A stretch of DNA of 64,000 nucleotides from Neolewinella agarilytica (GTDB lineage: Bacteria; Bacteroidota; Bacteroidia; Chitinophagales; Saprospiraceae), in assembly GCF_900110645.1 (NCBI RefSeq), contig NZ_FOFB01000001.1, positions 186,001-250,000 of the forward strand. Reading direction: 5' to 3'. The notes under the pieces are model-generated. The model had not been told where the DNA came from, did no database searches, and worked only from the letters and a program-made list of their open reading frames with translations. The translations under genes were made by a program, and so were the position numbers. This document shows positions 27,608-35,799 of the stretch, in pieces. Within the stretch, counting starts at the first letter, position 1. Every line of letters begins with the position of its first letter.

Positions 27608-29998
27608 ATGAAGCAACTACTATTGCTGGCCATTATGGCCTGCTCCGCCATTCTCTCTGCACAGCTCAATTCCACCCTTCGTTCTAATCTTGAATACGAT
27701 GACGGTGTTAACGACATCTGGGGCTATGTTGCTCCTGATGGAACAGAGTATGCCATTGTTGGTGTACTCAATGGCGTCTCTTTTGTTAGCCTTGCCGACC
27801 CTGACAATCCTGTAGAAGTAGTTCGCGTACCCGGAGACCGCTCCGCATGGCGCGACATGAAGACCTATGGTGATTACGCCTACGTTGTAGCGGATCAGGG
27901 AGATGATGGCATCGTCGCCTATGACCTTCGTTTTTTGCCCGACAGCGTTCCTACTCGCCAGAACCGGTATCAGGTTCCCGGCTTTCCGCTGCAATTCGAC
28001 CAGGCGCATAACATCTACATTGACGAAACAATTGGCCGTGCCTACACTGCTGGTGGTAGCCGACAGATCAATGACGGGGGAATCCTGATGTTCGACCTGA
28101 CGGAAGACCCAATGTCGCCCGTTTACGTCGGTAAAGGGCCAGAAACTTACTCGCACGATGTATTCGTACTGGGTGACACCATGTACTGTTCCGAAATTTA
28201 CGATGGTGAGTTAGCGATCTACGACATTTCAAACCTGGACAGTATCATCACCCTCGGGACGACCCTGACACCACTGGATTTTACACATAATGCCTGGACT
28301 ACTGCCGACGGGCAGACCATCTTTACCACCGACGAACGGGCAAACGCTCCCGTAGCGGCCTATGACATCAGTGATAAAAAAGACATCAAGGAACTGTACC
28401 AGTTCCGGCCTTTAGAATCAATCAACAGAGGAGTCATTCCCCATAATGTACACGTCATTGATGACTATCTCTCCATCAGCTACTATACCGATGGCTTACG
28501 GGTAGCGGATGCCAGCAAGCCGGACAACATCATTGAAGTAGCCAACTACGACACCTGGCTCGGAGCTGACGGAGACTTCAATGGTGCCTGGGGAGCCTAC
28601 CCTTTCCTGCCCAGTGGCCTGACGCTGGTATCTGACCGGCAATCTGGTCTTTTCGTAGTAGACGTTGACTACAAACGAGCCGCACGTCTGGAAGGCATTA
28701 TCACTGACTTTGAGTTCGGTACCCCACTGAACAATGTAGACGTTTCTATTTCTGCGCCACAACTGAACAGCGGCACCACCGATGCCCTGGGACGCTATAA
28801 AACAGGACTGGCTAATGGCGGTACGTATGAGGTCACTTTTACCGCTGAAAACTACAATCCGCTTACGGTTGACGTAACCCTTGAAAACGGTGTTTGCACC
28901 ATTTTAGACACTTTCATGGAAACAACCCTGCCACGCTTTAACCTGAAGGTGACCGTTATTGATGATGAGACGGAAGAGTTGATTTCCTCTTCTACAGTCC
29001 GACTTGTTAGTAACGAAGAGGATATGGTAAGCCAGACGGACATCAACGGGGAAGTCCGGGTCAACGGAGTCTTTGAAACCACCTTCGACCTCTACGTCGC
29101 AGAATGGGGCTATGAGACCGAGGAGCGTCTCAATATCTCTACCGAAGACTTACAGGATTTAGTCATTCGCCTCCGGCCAGGATTCATGGACGATTTCGTG
29201 ACGGATGAAGGTTGGGAGGTTGTCTCAGGAGCTAACAGCGGTAACTGGGAAAGAGCCGTGCCACGAGGTACTTTCTTCGGGAATGAGCCCTTCAACCCTG
29301 GATTTGACGTTGATGGTGACATCGGCGCAGAAGCCTACGTGACGGGCAACCGTGGCACTGGTGCCGGTGATGACGACGTAGACGGTGATGCCACCATTCT
29401 TACCTCTCCGGTTTTTTACTCCCTGCCCGGCCAGGATTCCCTGCGGGTTAAATACCAGTATTGGTTTGCTAATGATGGAGGAGACACCCCGGAGAATGAC
29501 ACCCTGACCATCAGCATCAATAATAACGAAGAGACGGTTATCGTCCGTCAGTACACCGGAATTCAAAACGAATGGACGCAGGATTCTTTCCTGGTCGCTG
29601 ATTACCTGAGAGAGAGCAGCCAGCTACGACTTATCGTCACCACCAGTGACTTTAGTTTTGCCGGCCACCTCGTGGAGGCTGGCTTCGACAACTTCCGCGC
29701 CTACGGGCGGTCCATTCCGGTGAATACCGACGATCTAAGCCTTTGTGCTGACTGTGATCAGGTACACATTTTCCCGAACCCGTCTAACAGCGAATTCCAG
29801 CTTACTATCGGCAGGAACCTCTCAGCGCCCAGCCTGCGGGTTCTGGACGCGCTTGGCCGCGTCGTGGAAAACAGAAAGCTCGCTGCGAATACCCGCGCCC
29901 TGACCTTCGGCCAGCAGTTACCTACCGGATTATACTTTGTTGAGATTCTCGACGGAGGTACCCGGGTGGAAACGAATAAGGTCATTAAGGAACAATAG
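27608..29998 (+). CDS. Choice-of-anchor B family protein with T9SS sorting domain
   Basis: A 796-residue secreted protein. Signal peptide LLLAIMACSAILSAQ. Residues ~25-360 are LVIVD-type beta-propeller repeats (GVSFVSLADPDNPVEVVRVP, LAIYDISNLDSIITLG), as in choice-of-anchor B proteins. Two carboxypeptidase-regulatory-like domains follow (RLEGIITDFEFGTPLNNVDV near 365; FNLKVTVIDDETEELISSST near 455), then a jelly-roll-like region. The end is a type A type IX secretion signal: HIFPNPSNSEFQLTIG ... LPTGLYFVEI. It is exported and attached or released at the surface. Function unknown. Confidence 0.88.
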   Translation: MKQLLLLAIMACSAILSAQLNSTLRSNLEYDDGVNDIWGYVAPDGTEYAIVGVLNGVSFVSLADPDNPVEVVRVPGDRSAWRDMKTYGDYAYVVADQGDDGIVAYDLRFLPDSVPTRQNRYQVPGFPLQFDQAHNIYIDETIGRAYTAGGSRQINDGGILMFDLTEDPMSPVYVGKGPETYSHDVFVLGDTMYCSEIYDGELAIYDISNLDSIITLGTTLTPLDFTHNAWTTADGQTIFTTDERANAPVAAYDISDKKDIKELYQFRPLESINRGVIPHNVHVIDDYLSISYYTDGLRVADASKPDNIIEVANYDTWLGADGDFNGAWGAYPFLPSGLTLVSDRQSGLFVVDVDYKRAARLEGIITDFEFGTPLNNVDVSISAPQLNSGTTDALGRYKTGLANGGTYEVTFTAENYNPLTVDVTLENGVCTILDTFMETTLPRFNLKVTVIDDETEELISSSTVRLVSNEEDMVSQTDINGEVRVNGVFETTFDLYVAEWGYETEERLNISTEDLQDLVIRLRPGFMDDFVTDEGWEVVSGANSGNWERAVPRGTFFGNEPFNPGFDVDGDIGAEAYVTGNRGTGAGDDDVDGDATILTSPVFYSLPGQDSLRVKYQYWFANDGGDTPENDTLTISINNNEETVIVRQYTGIQNEWTQDSFLVADYLRESSQLRLIVTTSDFSFAGHLVEAGFDNFRAYGRSIPVNTDDLSLCADCDQVHIFPNPSNSEFQLTIGRNLSAPSLRVLDALGRVVENRKLAANTRALTFGQQLPTGLYFVEILDGGTRVETNKVIKEQ

Positions 29999-30017
29999 CA
30001 TCCTTTTGTTCATGCTT

Positions 30018-30048
30018 CCGCTGAGCCTTGCACCGCCTGGCTCGGCGG
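30018..30048. terminator. Hairpin between convergent genes
   Basis: CCGCTGAGCC and GGCTCGGCGG form a 10-bp stem with one G-U pair and an 11-nt loop, 20 bp after the stop of the T9SS cargo gene and before the converging MnmH stop. A U-run is lacking. Confidence 0.4.
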
Positions 30049-30094
30049 ACGAATGAGGCTAACGGTTCAAATCCTCCCGTCGGGCGAGTAAATT

Positions 30095-31126
30095 CTAGCG
30101 ACTGCCTCCGCCAGCCAATACCTGCTGCGCAATGGCATCCGGCACAGGAGAATCTGCCATTACCCGTGCAACGATGGTTCCTTTACGCCGCTCACCATAA
30201 TGCTCATAGGCTTTATCGTAATACACCAGCGCGATCCTGGCCGCGGTGGCGTAGTCATTTGCCTCCAGAGCTTCCAGGGCTGCTTTCAGGTGTTGGCCGC
30301 CAAGACGCTTGCGAATGCGCTCAAAGCTCTGTCCCAGGTCTTCTTTAGGATAGGATCCATAGAGCTCAACCAGCCGGTCCACCCGCCAGTCCAGGGGCTG
30401 TTCCAGCACCACCACCGGAGCCGCAATCAGTCGGTCGTAAAACTCGTCTGGTTGATAAACATGACCAATTAGCCGGCTTTCATCCTCCACCCAAACCTGA
30501 CTGCCTTCAGGGATAGCCCGGAGGGCGGCGAAGAGCTGATTTTCGAATTCTTCCGTCGTCGGCTGGGGTAATTCCCCGATGGCACCAAAGGCGGAGCCTT
30601 TGTGGTTGGCGAGCCCCTCCAGATCGATAACCTTAGCGCCCCGCTGACGCATGGCCAGCAGGACGGGCGTTTTCCCGGAGCCCGTAGGCCCGCTCAGTAC
30701 GCTTAGTTGATGGCGGTCTTCGGCCAGGTACTGGCGAATGTAGTGTCGGGCAGCTTTGTACCCACCGGCCAGTTTCACCACTTCCATCCCGGCTCGTTCC
30801 AGCAGCCAGGCGACACTTCCGCTGCGCTGGCCGCCGCGCCAGCAGTGGACAACGACCCGATTGTCTGGTGCCAGTTGCCGGGCAAGTTCCACTAACTGAC
30901 GCATTTTTCCGCCAGCAATGTCAAGCCCTTCCAACAGGGCCGCATCCGGTGATTCCTGCTTGTACAGGGTCCCGACCCTGGCCCGCTCTTCATCAGAGAA
31001 TAATGGTAGAGACTGTGCTGCGGGTAGTTTGCCCGTGGCATACTCTCCCGGCGAGCGAACGTCCAGTAACACGTTGTTTTGCCACTTTGGGTCAGTAAAA
31101 AATTCTTCCGGAGTAATGGTTTGCAT
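30095..31126 (-). CDS. mnmH: tRNA 2-selenouridine synthase
   Basis: A 343-residue enzyme that replaces sulfur with selenium (through a geranylated intermediate) at the wobble 2-thiouridine of tRNA Lys, Glu and Gln. The N-terminal rhodanese domain carries the catalytic Cys in VVHCWRGGQRSGSV, and the C-terminal P-loop domain carries GPTGSGKTPVL. Domain order and length match SelU/YbbB. The companion selenophosphate synthase gene (selD) is not in this window. Transcription probably starts from a TACCTTCG only 7 nt upstream of the ATG. Confidence 0.93.
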   Translation of the reverse strand: MQTITPEEFFTDPKWQNNVLLDVRSPGEYATGKLPAAQSLPLFSDEERARVGTLYKQESPDAALLEGLDIAGGKMRQLVELARQLAPDNRVVVHCWRGGQRSGSVAWLLERAGMEVVKLAGGYKAARHYIRQYLAEDRHQLSVLSGPTGSGKTPVLLAMRQRGAKVIDLEGLANHKGSAFGAIGELPQPTTEEFENQLFAALRAIPEGSQVWVEDESRLIGHVYQPDEFYDRLIAAPVVVLEQPLDWRVDRLVELYGSYPKEDLGQSFERIRKRLGGQHLKAALEALEANDYATAARIALVYYDKAYEHYGERRKGTIVARVMADSPVPDAIAQQVLAGGGSR

Positions 31127-31133
31127 CTGGGAG

Positions 31134-31141
31134 CGAAGGTA
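31134..31141 (-). promoter_or_regulatory. Putative -7 promoter element
   Basis: TACCTTCG on the minus strand, 7 nt before the mnmH start codon. The transcript would have almost no leader. Confidence 0.5.
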
Positions 31142-31191
31142 CGGTTAAGAGCGGGGACTGTTTTAATTTAAGCTGCTGCCCACCGGGTAAT

Positions 31192-31230
31192 AAAAAGCGG
31201 GCCCCGGAACGATTGCCCCGGAACCCGCTT
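31192..31230 (-). terminator. Intrinsic terminator of the RDD gene
   Basis: On the minus strand an AAGCGGG...CCCGCTT stem with an inner CCGG...CCGG pairing is followed directly by TTTTTATT. It lies just after the RDD gene stop and before the mnmH promoter. Confidence 0.75.
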
Positions 31231-31253
31231 CCAACTGGTTTTAAGAGCTCGGC

Positions 31254-31850
31254 CTACAGGCTCTGCGTCTTTGGTTCTTTGTGGACAACGAAAGTTTCCG
31301 CCAGTTGATCGTGGGCAGCCTGCTTGCGTTTATTGGCAAATAAAAACAGTGCAGAGACAAGGGGCAGCCAGCCAGCCAGATTCTGTAAAATTCGCATAGG
31401 CATGCTCATGTTCTCAGCCTGCCATTCAGCCAGCATCATGGAGTATTCCATAAAGCCTTCGGCTTCTTCTATGCCGGGAATCTGAAACATCATCTGAGCG
31501 AAATAGAGCGTAACCAGCAAGCCTAGTATCCAGGGTGTGTACCGGATGAAAGCCTGACTGAGCGTGATGGGAGCATAATCTTTGTTTACTACCTTAAGCT
31601 TTAGAATCATCTTACCCGGGGTAGCTCCGTACAAGCCCTCCAGCACGGGTTTGTATAGAGAGGCAAGCACCATGATGGCCATATAATTCGTGAGACTTGG
31701 CGACATCATCTGAAAGTACATCGCCCCAAAAACCAGGGGGGAAGTGATCAGTCCATCAATAATTGCAGCCCCCAGGCGTGGGCCGAAACCAGCAAAACGT
31801 GGTGCCTGATCAAGGAGGCCGGAGCCTCCGTCAAGAGTATCTGTGTACAT
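31254..31850 (-). CDS. RDD-family membrane protein
   Basis: 198 residues with three or four transmembrane helices. The signature begins FAGFGPRLGAAIIDGLITSP (Arg then Asp-Asp/Asp-Gly in helix 1), continues with GATPGKMILKLKVVN, a classic RDD loop, and ends in a helix near residue 160-175. RDD proteins are poorly understood; some act in ion transport or osmotic stress. A single gene with its own promoter and terminator. Confidence 0.9.
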   Translation of the reverse strand: MYTDTLDGGSGLLDQAPRFAGFGPRLGAAIIDGLITSPLVFGAMYFQMMSPSLTNYMAIMVLASLYKPVLEGLYGATPGKMILKLKVVNKDYAPITLSQAFIRYTPWILGLLVTLYFAQMMFQIPGIEEAEGFMEYSMMLAEWQAENMSMPMRILQNLAGWLPLVSALFLFANKRKQAAHDQLAETFVVHKEPKTQSL

Positions 31851-31873
31851 AAGCGTGTGTTTAGTTTGTGGGT

Positions 31874-31881
31874 CTAAGATA
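31874..31881 (-). promoter_or_regulatory. Putative -7 promoter element
   Basis: TATCTTAG on the minus strand, 23 nt before the RDD gene start. Confidence 0.4.
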
Positions 31882-31973
31882 GTAAGTTGCTTCTGCGAGA
31901 CAAGGATTTAGAGATGAATTACAGTGACTTTTCGACGAAAGGAAAAAAGCGGAAATATCAGCAACAGGAATAC

Positions 31974-31981
31974 TACCTTCG
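31974..31981 (+). promoter_or_regulatory. Putative -7 promoter element for the riboswitch transcript
   Basis: TACCTTCG immediately before the first paired region of the cobalamin riboswitch, exactly where transcription should begin. Confidence 0.55.
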
Positions 31982-31988
31982 CGCCGCA

Positions 31989-32157
31989 ATCGGTAAGCCG
32001 CTCCGGTAAGTGGAGCGGTTTTTAAAAGGGAATCCGGTGAAAATCCGGAGCTATCCCCGTAGCTGTAAGCCCGTGTGGGCGATGTCATCAGGCCACTGAA
32101 TCGGAAGATTTGGGAAGGCGACATTGCCTTAGGGTAAGCCAGAAGACCTGCCGCTGC
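31989..32157 (+). ncRNA. Cobalamin (B12) riboswitch
   Basis: The leader of the TonB receptor contains the diagnostic pieces in order: a P2-like hairpin (CCGCTCC ... GGAGCGG), AAAAGGGAATCCGGTG with AAAATCCGGAGC, the core TATCCCCGTAGCTGTAAGC, GCCACTG, and the B12 box AAGCCAGAAGACCTGCC near its 3' end. Adenosyl- or methylcobalamin would bind and lower receptor expression. The expression platform seems to lie in the ~190 nt between the B12 box and the ATG. Confidence 0.92.
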
Positions 32158-32233
32158 ACATAGTTCTTCGCTTTTCGGTGAGAAAGAGGGAGGTTGGAAG
32201 CTTGGTCCGCTACCAGTGAGAGTATATCCTCAT

Positions 32234-32252
32234 GGCGCGGACGCAGGTGCAA
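32234..32252 (-). repeat. Bipartite motif TTGCACCTGCG-N3-GCGCC
   Basis: Exact 19-bp match on the minus strand, N3 = TCC, between the riboswitch aptamer and the receptor start. Confidence 0.85.
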
Positions 32253-32337
32253 AATGGGTTGCAGAAGCAAGGGGAAAGGGCATCGTTCTTTCGCCAAAGC
32301 GCTTGCCGTGCCCCTGTCAACCGCTGCTCTTTTCTAC

Positions 32338-32356
32338 CGGTTCAACAACCGTTTTT
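32338..32356 (+). terminator. Terminator-like hairpin abutting the start codon
   Basis: CGGTT-CAAC-AACCG followed by TTTTT ends exactly at the ATG of the TonB receptor. An upstream AACCG (32319-32323) can pair with the same CGGTT, so two hairpins exclude each other. This could be the riboswitch output, but the stem is only 5 bp. Confidence 0.4.
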
Positions 32357-34243
32357 ATGCAGCCATTTTCACTCTCTTTACTCTTTGTCCTTTTTCTTTC
32401 CTTCGGGGTCTTTGCCCAGGCTCCTTCGATGACAACTACGGCCGACGAAGTCGTCGTCACCGGCAGTCGATTCTCCCGCTCACTGACCAATAGCCCGCAG
32501 CGGGTAACCGTCATTGATTCAGTGGAAATTGCTCAGTCGGCAGATCTGGCCCAGCTTCTTTCCGAGCAGGCAGGTATCGTTATCAATGGAGCGTACAGCA
32601 ACCCCGGCAAAGACAAGTCTCTCTTCCTCCGTAACGGGGCCAACCAGTTTACGCTCATCCTGATCGACGGGCAGCCACTCCTGGATCCTTCCTCGCTGGG
32701 AGGGGCCGTTGATTTACGCTTACTCTCCCTGGCGGGTATCGAGCGCATCGAAATTCTGCGGGGCGCCAGATCCTTACTTTACGGCTCGGACGCCGTGGCC
32801 GGAGTCATTAACCTGATTACGAAGAAAAACACTGCTCCTGATACCTTCACCTTGCACCTGCGCGCCGCCGCCCAGACCCTCAACACCTACGAGGGAAGCG
32901 CTGCCCTCTCCGGCAGTACTGAAAAACTGGACTATCAGCTCGGCTATGAACACTACCAAACGGACGGGCTGAGTGAAGCCCTCGAGCCCGAAGTCAGTCC
33001 CATCGCTTTTGGCAAAGATGGCGCTCAGCGCCAAACCCTGACCGCCGGACTCACCTATCGCCCCAACGAATACCTGAGCCTCCGCCCTACCCTGCGCCTG
33101 GCTTCCTTTGACGGCGATTACGACGGTGGCAACTTTCAGGATGCTGACAATACCTACACCAACGAACTACTCGCTTCGGGGCTATCCGCTGATTATTCAC
33201 GAGGGGACAACAGTCTCGGTGCCCGCTTTAACTACGCCCACACCGACCGAAAATTCAACAGCACCTTCGGCACTTTTTCCGGCTTAGGCCGGGCCGCTCA
33301 GGCAGAAATCTTCGGCGTACACCGATTCACAGAACGAGCAACCCTGACCGCTGGCGTTCAATTGCGAGACGAAGCTCTCGGCCGCGAAGACGAGCAGCCC
33401 GACACCACCTCCGCCACCACCATCAGTCCCTACCTTTTGCTCAACCTGACCGTCGCCGAAGACCTGCTCGTAGAAGCAGGATACCGCTACAACAATCACT
33501 CCGGGTTCGGGGGGCAGAGCAATTTCTCGCTGGCCCTGGGCGTCAACAGCACCGACCATTGGAGCAGCCGGCTCAACCTGGCCTCCGCCTTCCAGAGCCC
33601 TACTCTGGATCAACTCGCCGGCCCCTTCGGTGCTAATCCGAACCTCGCCCCGCAAGTGGCCAACTCCATTGAAATCAGCACTCAACTGGCGGACCCCAAA
33701 GGAAGCTACCGCATCAATCTCGCCATCTTTCAGCGGGAGATTAAGGACGTTATCACCTTCGACTTTGCCGCCGGCTACCAAAACCAGGACGAACTGCTCG
33801 ACCGGGGCGTAGAGCTCGAAGGTTTCTACCAGTTCAGCCAGCGATTTACCGTTAACAGCTCTCTGAGCCTGGTAAAAGGCCAACTGACCAGCCCCGACGG
33901 AAGCGGGGGAACAACGGAGACCGAAGACTTCCCCCGTCGCCCACAAACCAGCGGCCACCAGGGCCTCACCTACCGGGCAAAAGCGCCCTTTACCGCACGG
34001 CTCTCCGCTCACTACACGGGCCAACGGCCCGATGTGTTCTTCGACGAAAACTTCAGCCGCATCGATACCGAGCTTGATCCTTATTGGCTAATCAATTTCT
34101 ACGCCGAATACCAACTCCTGAAAGACCGTCAGCTAACCCTCTTCGCTGACGTGCGCAACCTGACGAACACTGAATTCACGGAAGTAACGGGCTTCAGCAC
34201 GCTGGGAAGAATGATCCGGGGAGGCTTTAGATTAACCTTATAA
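32357..34243 (+). CDS. btuB: TonB-dependent vitamin B12 receptor (BtuB-like)
   Basis: A 628-residue outer-membrane receptor. The signal peptide LSLLFVLFLSFGVFAQ is followed by a plug domain starting EVVVTGSRFSRSLTNSPQRV, with the plug motifs IEILRGARSLLYGSDAVAGV and NLITKK. A 22-strand barrel follows, ending in an aromatic C-terminus (GRMIRGGFRLTL). The cobalamin riboswitch in its leader identifies the ligand as B12 or a relative. The upstream in-frame ATG lies inside the leader and is rejected because the signal peptide begins here. No periplasmic-binding or ABC partners follow; the repeat array follows instead. Confidence 0.9.
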   Translation: MQPFSLSLLFVLFLSFGVFAQAPSMTTTADEVVVTGSRFSRSLTNSPQRVTVIDSVEIAQSADLAQLLSEQAGIVINGAYSNPGKDKSLFLRNGANQFTLILIDGQPLLDPSSLGGAVDLRLLSLAGIERIEILRGARSLLYGSDAVAGVINLITKKNTAPDTFTLHLRAAAQTLNTYEGSAALSGSTEKLDYQLGYEHYQTDGLSEALEPEVSPIAFGKDGAQRQTLTAGLTYRPNEYLSLRPTLRLASFDGDYDGGNFQDADNTYTNELLASGLSADYSRGDNSLGARFNYAHTDRKFNSTFGTFSGLGRAAQAEIFGVHRFTERATLTAGVQLRDEALGREDEQPDTTSATTISPYLLLNLTVAEDLLVEAGYRYNNHSGFGGQSNFSLALGVNSTDHWSSRLNLASAFQSPTLDQLAGPFGANPNLAPQVANSIEISTQLADPKGSYRINLAIFQREIKDVITFDFAAGYQNQDELLDRGVELEGFYQFSQRFTVNSSLSLVKGQLTSPDGSGGTTETEDFPRRPQTSGHQGLTYRAKAPFTARLSAHYTGQRPDVFFDENFSRIDTELDPYWLINFYAEYQLLKDRQLTLFADVRNLTNTEFTEVTGFSTLGRMIRGGFRLTL

Positions 34244-34257
34244 AAGGATTTACTTAG

Positions 34258-35077
34258 TGGCTGTGTAAATCAGCGGTTAAAAGCTGCGCAGCAGCCTACC
34301 TCTGTGCACCTCTGTGTAAACCTCAAAGCTGCGAAGCAGCCACGTAGTGAATCTGTGTAAATCCGTGGCAATCTGTGGTTAAAAGCTGCGCAGCAGCCTA
34401 CCTCCGTGAACCTCTGTGTAAACCTCCGTGCAACTCTGTGGTTACCTCAAAGCTGCGAAGCAGCCACGTAGTGAATCTGTGTAAATCCGTGACAATCTGT
34501 GGTTAAAAGCTGCGAAGCAACCTACCTCCGTGCACCTCTGTGTAAACCTCCGTGCACCTCTGTGGTTACCTCAAAGCTGCGAAGCAGCCACGTAGTGAAT
34601 CTGTGTAAATCCGTGACAATCTGTGGTTAAAAGCTGCGCAGCAGCCTACCTCCATGCACCTCTGTGTAAACCTCCGTGCACCTCTGTGGTTGCCTCAAAG
34701 CTGCGAAGCAGCCACGTAGTGAATCTGTGTAAATCCGTGACAATCTGTGGTTAAAAGCTGCGAAGCAACCACGTAGTGAATCTGTGTAAATCCGTGACAA
34801 TCTGTGGTTAAAAGCTGCGAAGCAGCCACGTAGTGAATCTGTGTAAATCCGTGACAATCTGTGGTTAAAAGCTGCGCAGCAGCCTATCTCCATGCACCTC
34901 TGTGTAAACCTCCGTGCACCTCTGTGGTTACCTCAAAGCTGCGAAGCAGCCACGTAGTGAATCTGTGTAAATCCGTGACAATCTGTGGTTAAAAGCTGCG
35001 CAGCAGCCTACCTCCGTGAACCTCTGTGTAAACCTCCGTGCAACTCTGTGGTCACCTCAAAGCTGCGCAGCAGCAAA
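34258..35077. repeat. 0.8-kb tandem array of two alternating palindrome-headed units
   Basis: The array alternates a ~57-bp unit (AGCTGCGAAGCAGCCACG, then TAGTGAATCTGTGTAAATCC, then GTGACAATCTGTGG) and a ~68-bp unit (AGCTGCGCAGCAGCCTACC, then CTCCGTGCACCTCTGTG twice). Thirteen heads GCTGC-GNA-GCAGC or close variants can each form a 5-bp hairpin. Units are over 90% alike, so there are no unique spacers. It fills the gap between the B12 receptor and the HAD gene. Inside the units, CTGTG-ending 10-mers recur. Short frames through it are artefacts. Confidence 0.9.
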
Positions 35078-35090
35078 ACCTCCATCCCCC

Positions 35091-35777
35091 ATGAAAACCT
35101 TCATCCTCTTCGACATCGACGGCACGCTTCTCTTCTCCAACAAAGCAGATAGCCGTTGCTTTGCCAGTAGCTATGAGGTCATTTTCGGGCAGGCCTTCCC
35201 CACCATTGACTGGACGAAGTTCCCCGAGGTAACCGATCACGTCATTTTCAGAACGGCTTTCTACGAGCATTTTAAGCGCCACCCATCGGAGGAGGAACGG
35301 GAGACTTTCGAAGAGCACTATTTAGCGGCGCTGGCGCAGGTGCGGGGCGAGAATCCTTCGGAGTTCAGGGAAGTGCCCGGCGCCGCCGCCCTCTGGCGGC
35401 GACTTGAAGCCGATGATCGCTACCTGACGGGAGTCGCGACGGGTGGTTGGCAACGCCCGGCCGCCCTCAAACTGGCGCACGTCGGCATCCCGCCGGAGCC
35501 CCCCTTCGCCGGCTACGCCAACGATAAGTTCAGCCGCCGGGATATTCTGCAGGAGGCCATTGACCTTGCCCGGGCGGAGTACGAAGTCGGCCACATCGTT
35601 TATGTCGGGGATGCCGTCTGGGACGTCACGACCACCCAGGCAATGAACCTACCCTTGATTGGCGTTCGCCACCGCGGAGATCACGATAAGCTACTGGCAA
35701 TGGGCGTGGAAAAAGTTGTTTCGGATTACCTGGATGTGGAAGGCTTTCTCAACGCAGCCTCCGTCGGGCGCTCGTAA
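35091..35777 (+). CDS. HAD-family hydrolase
   Basis: A 228-residue phosphatase-like HAD protein with DIDGTLLFSN as the nucleophile motif (residues 7-16), a helical cap of the C1 type, TGVATGGW as the Thr motif, and GDAVWDVTTTQAMN as the acidic motif. It resembles phosphoglycolate phosphatases, but the substrate is unknown. The frame is open further upstream through the repeat array; the ATG right after the array is the sensible start. No promoter element was seen between the array and the start. Confidence 0.87.
   Translation: MKTFILFDIDGTLLFSNKADSRCFASSYEVIFGQAFPTIDWTKFPEVTDHVIFRTAFYEHFKRHPSEEERETFEEHYLAALAQVRGENPSEFREVPGAAALWRRLEADDRYLTGVATGGWQRPAALKLAHVGIPPEPPFAGYANDKFSRRDILQEAIDLARAEYEVGHIVYVGDAVWDVTTTQAMNLPLIGVRHRGDHDKLLAMGVEKVVSDYLDVEGFLNAASVGRS
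35327..35343 (-). repeat. Bipartite motif GCACCTGCG-N3-GCGCC (coding copy)
   Basis: Exact match on the minus strand, N3 = CCA, inside the HAD gene. The plus strand encodes Ala-Leu-Ala-Gln-Val-Arg there. Confidence 0.7.
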
Positions 35778-35799
35778 TGTCGGCTTCAGTCGGCGAACA

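Noticed and set aside
30061-30088. tRNA 3' end (GGTTCAAATCC)
   Set aside because: No D-arm, anticodon arm or pairing acceptor stem around it.
32852-32862. Further copy of the bipartite motif in btuB
   Set aside because: TTGCACCTGCG matches the first half, but the GCGCC half is not at the right place; a half-site at best.
34627-34893. 88-codon open frame with repeated HRLSRIYTDS peptide
   Set aside because: It is a translation of the tandem DNA array on the minus strand, without start context or family.
34258-35077. CRISPR array
   Set aside because: Units alternate and are nearly identical along their whole length; there are no unique spacers and no cas genes.
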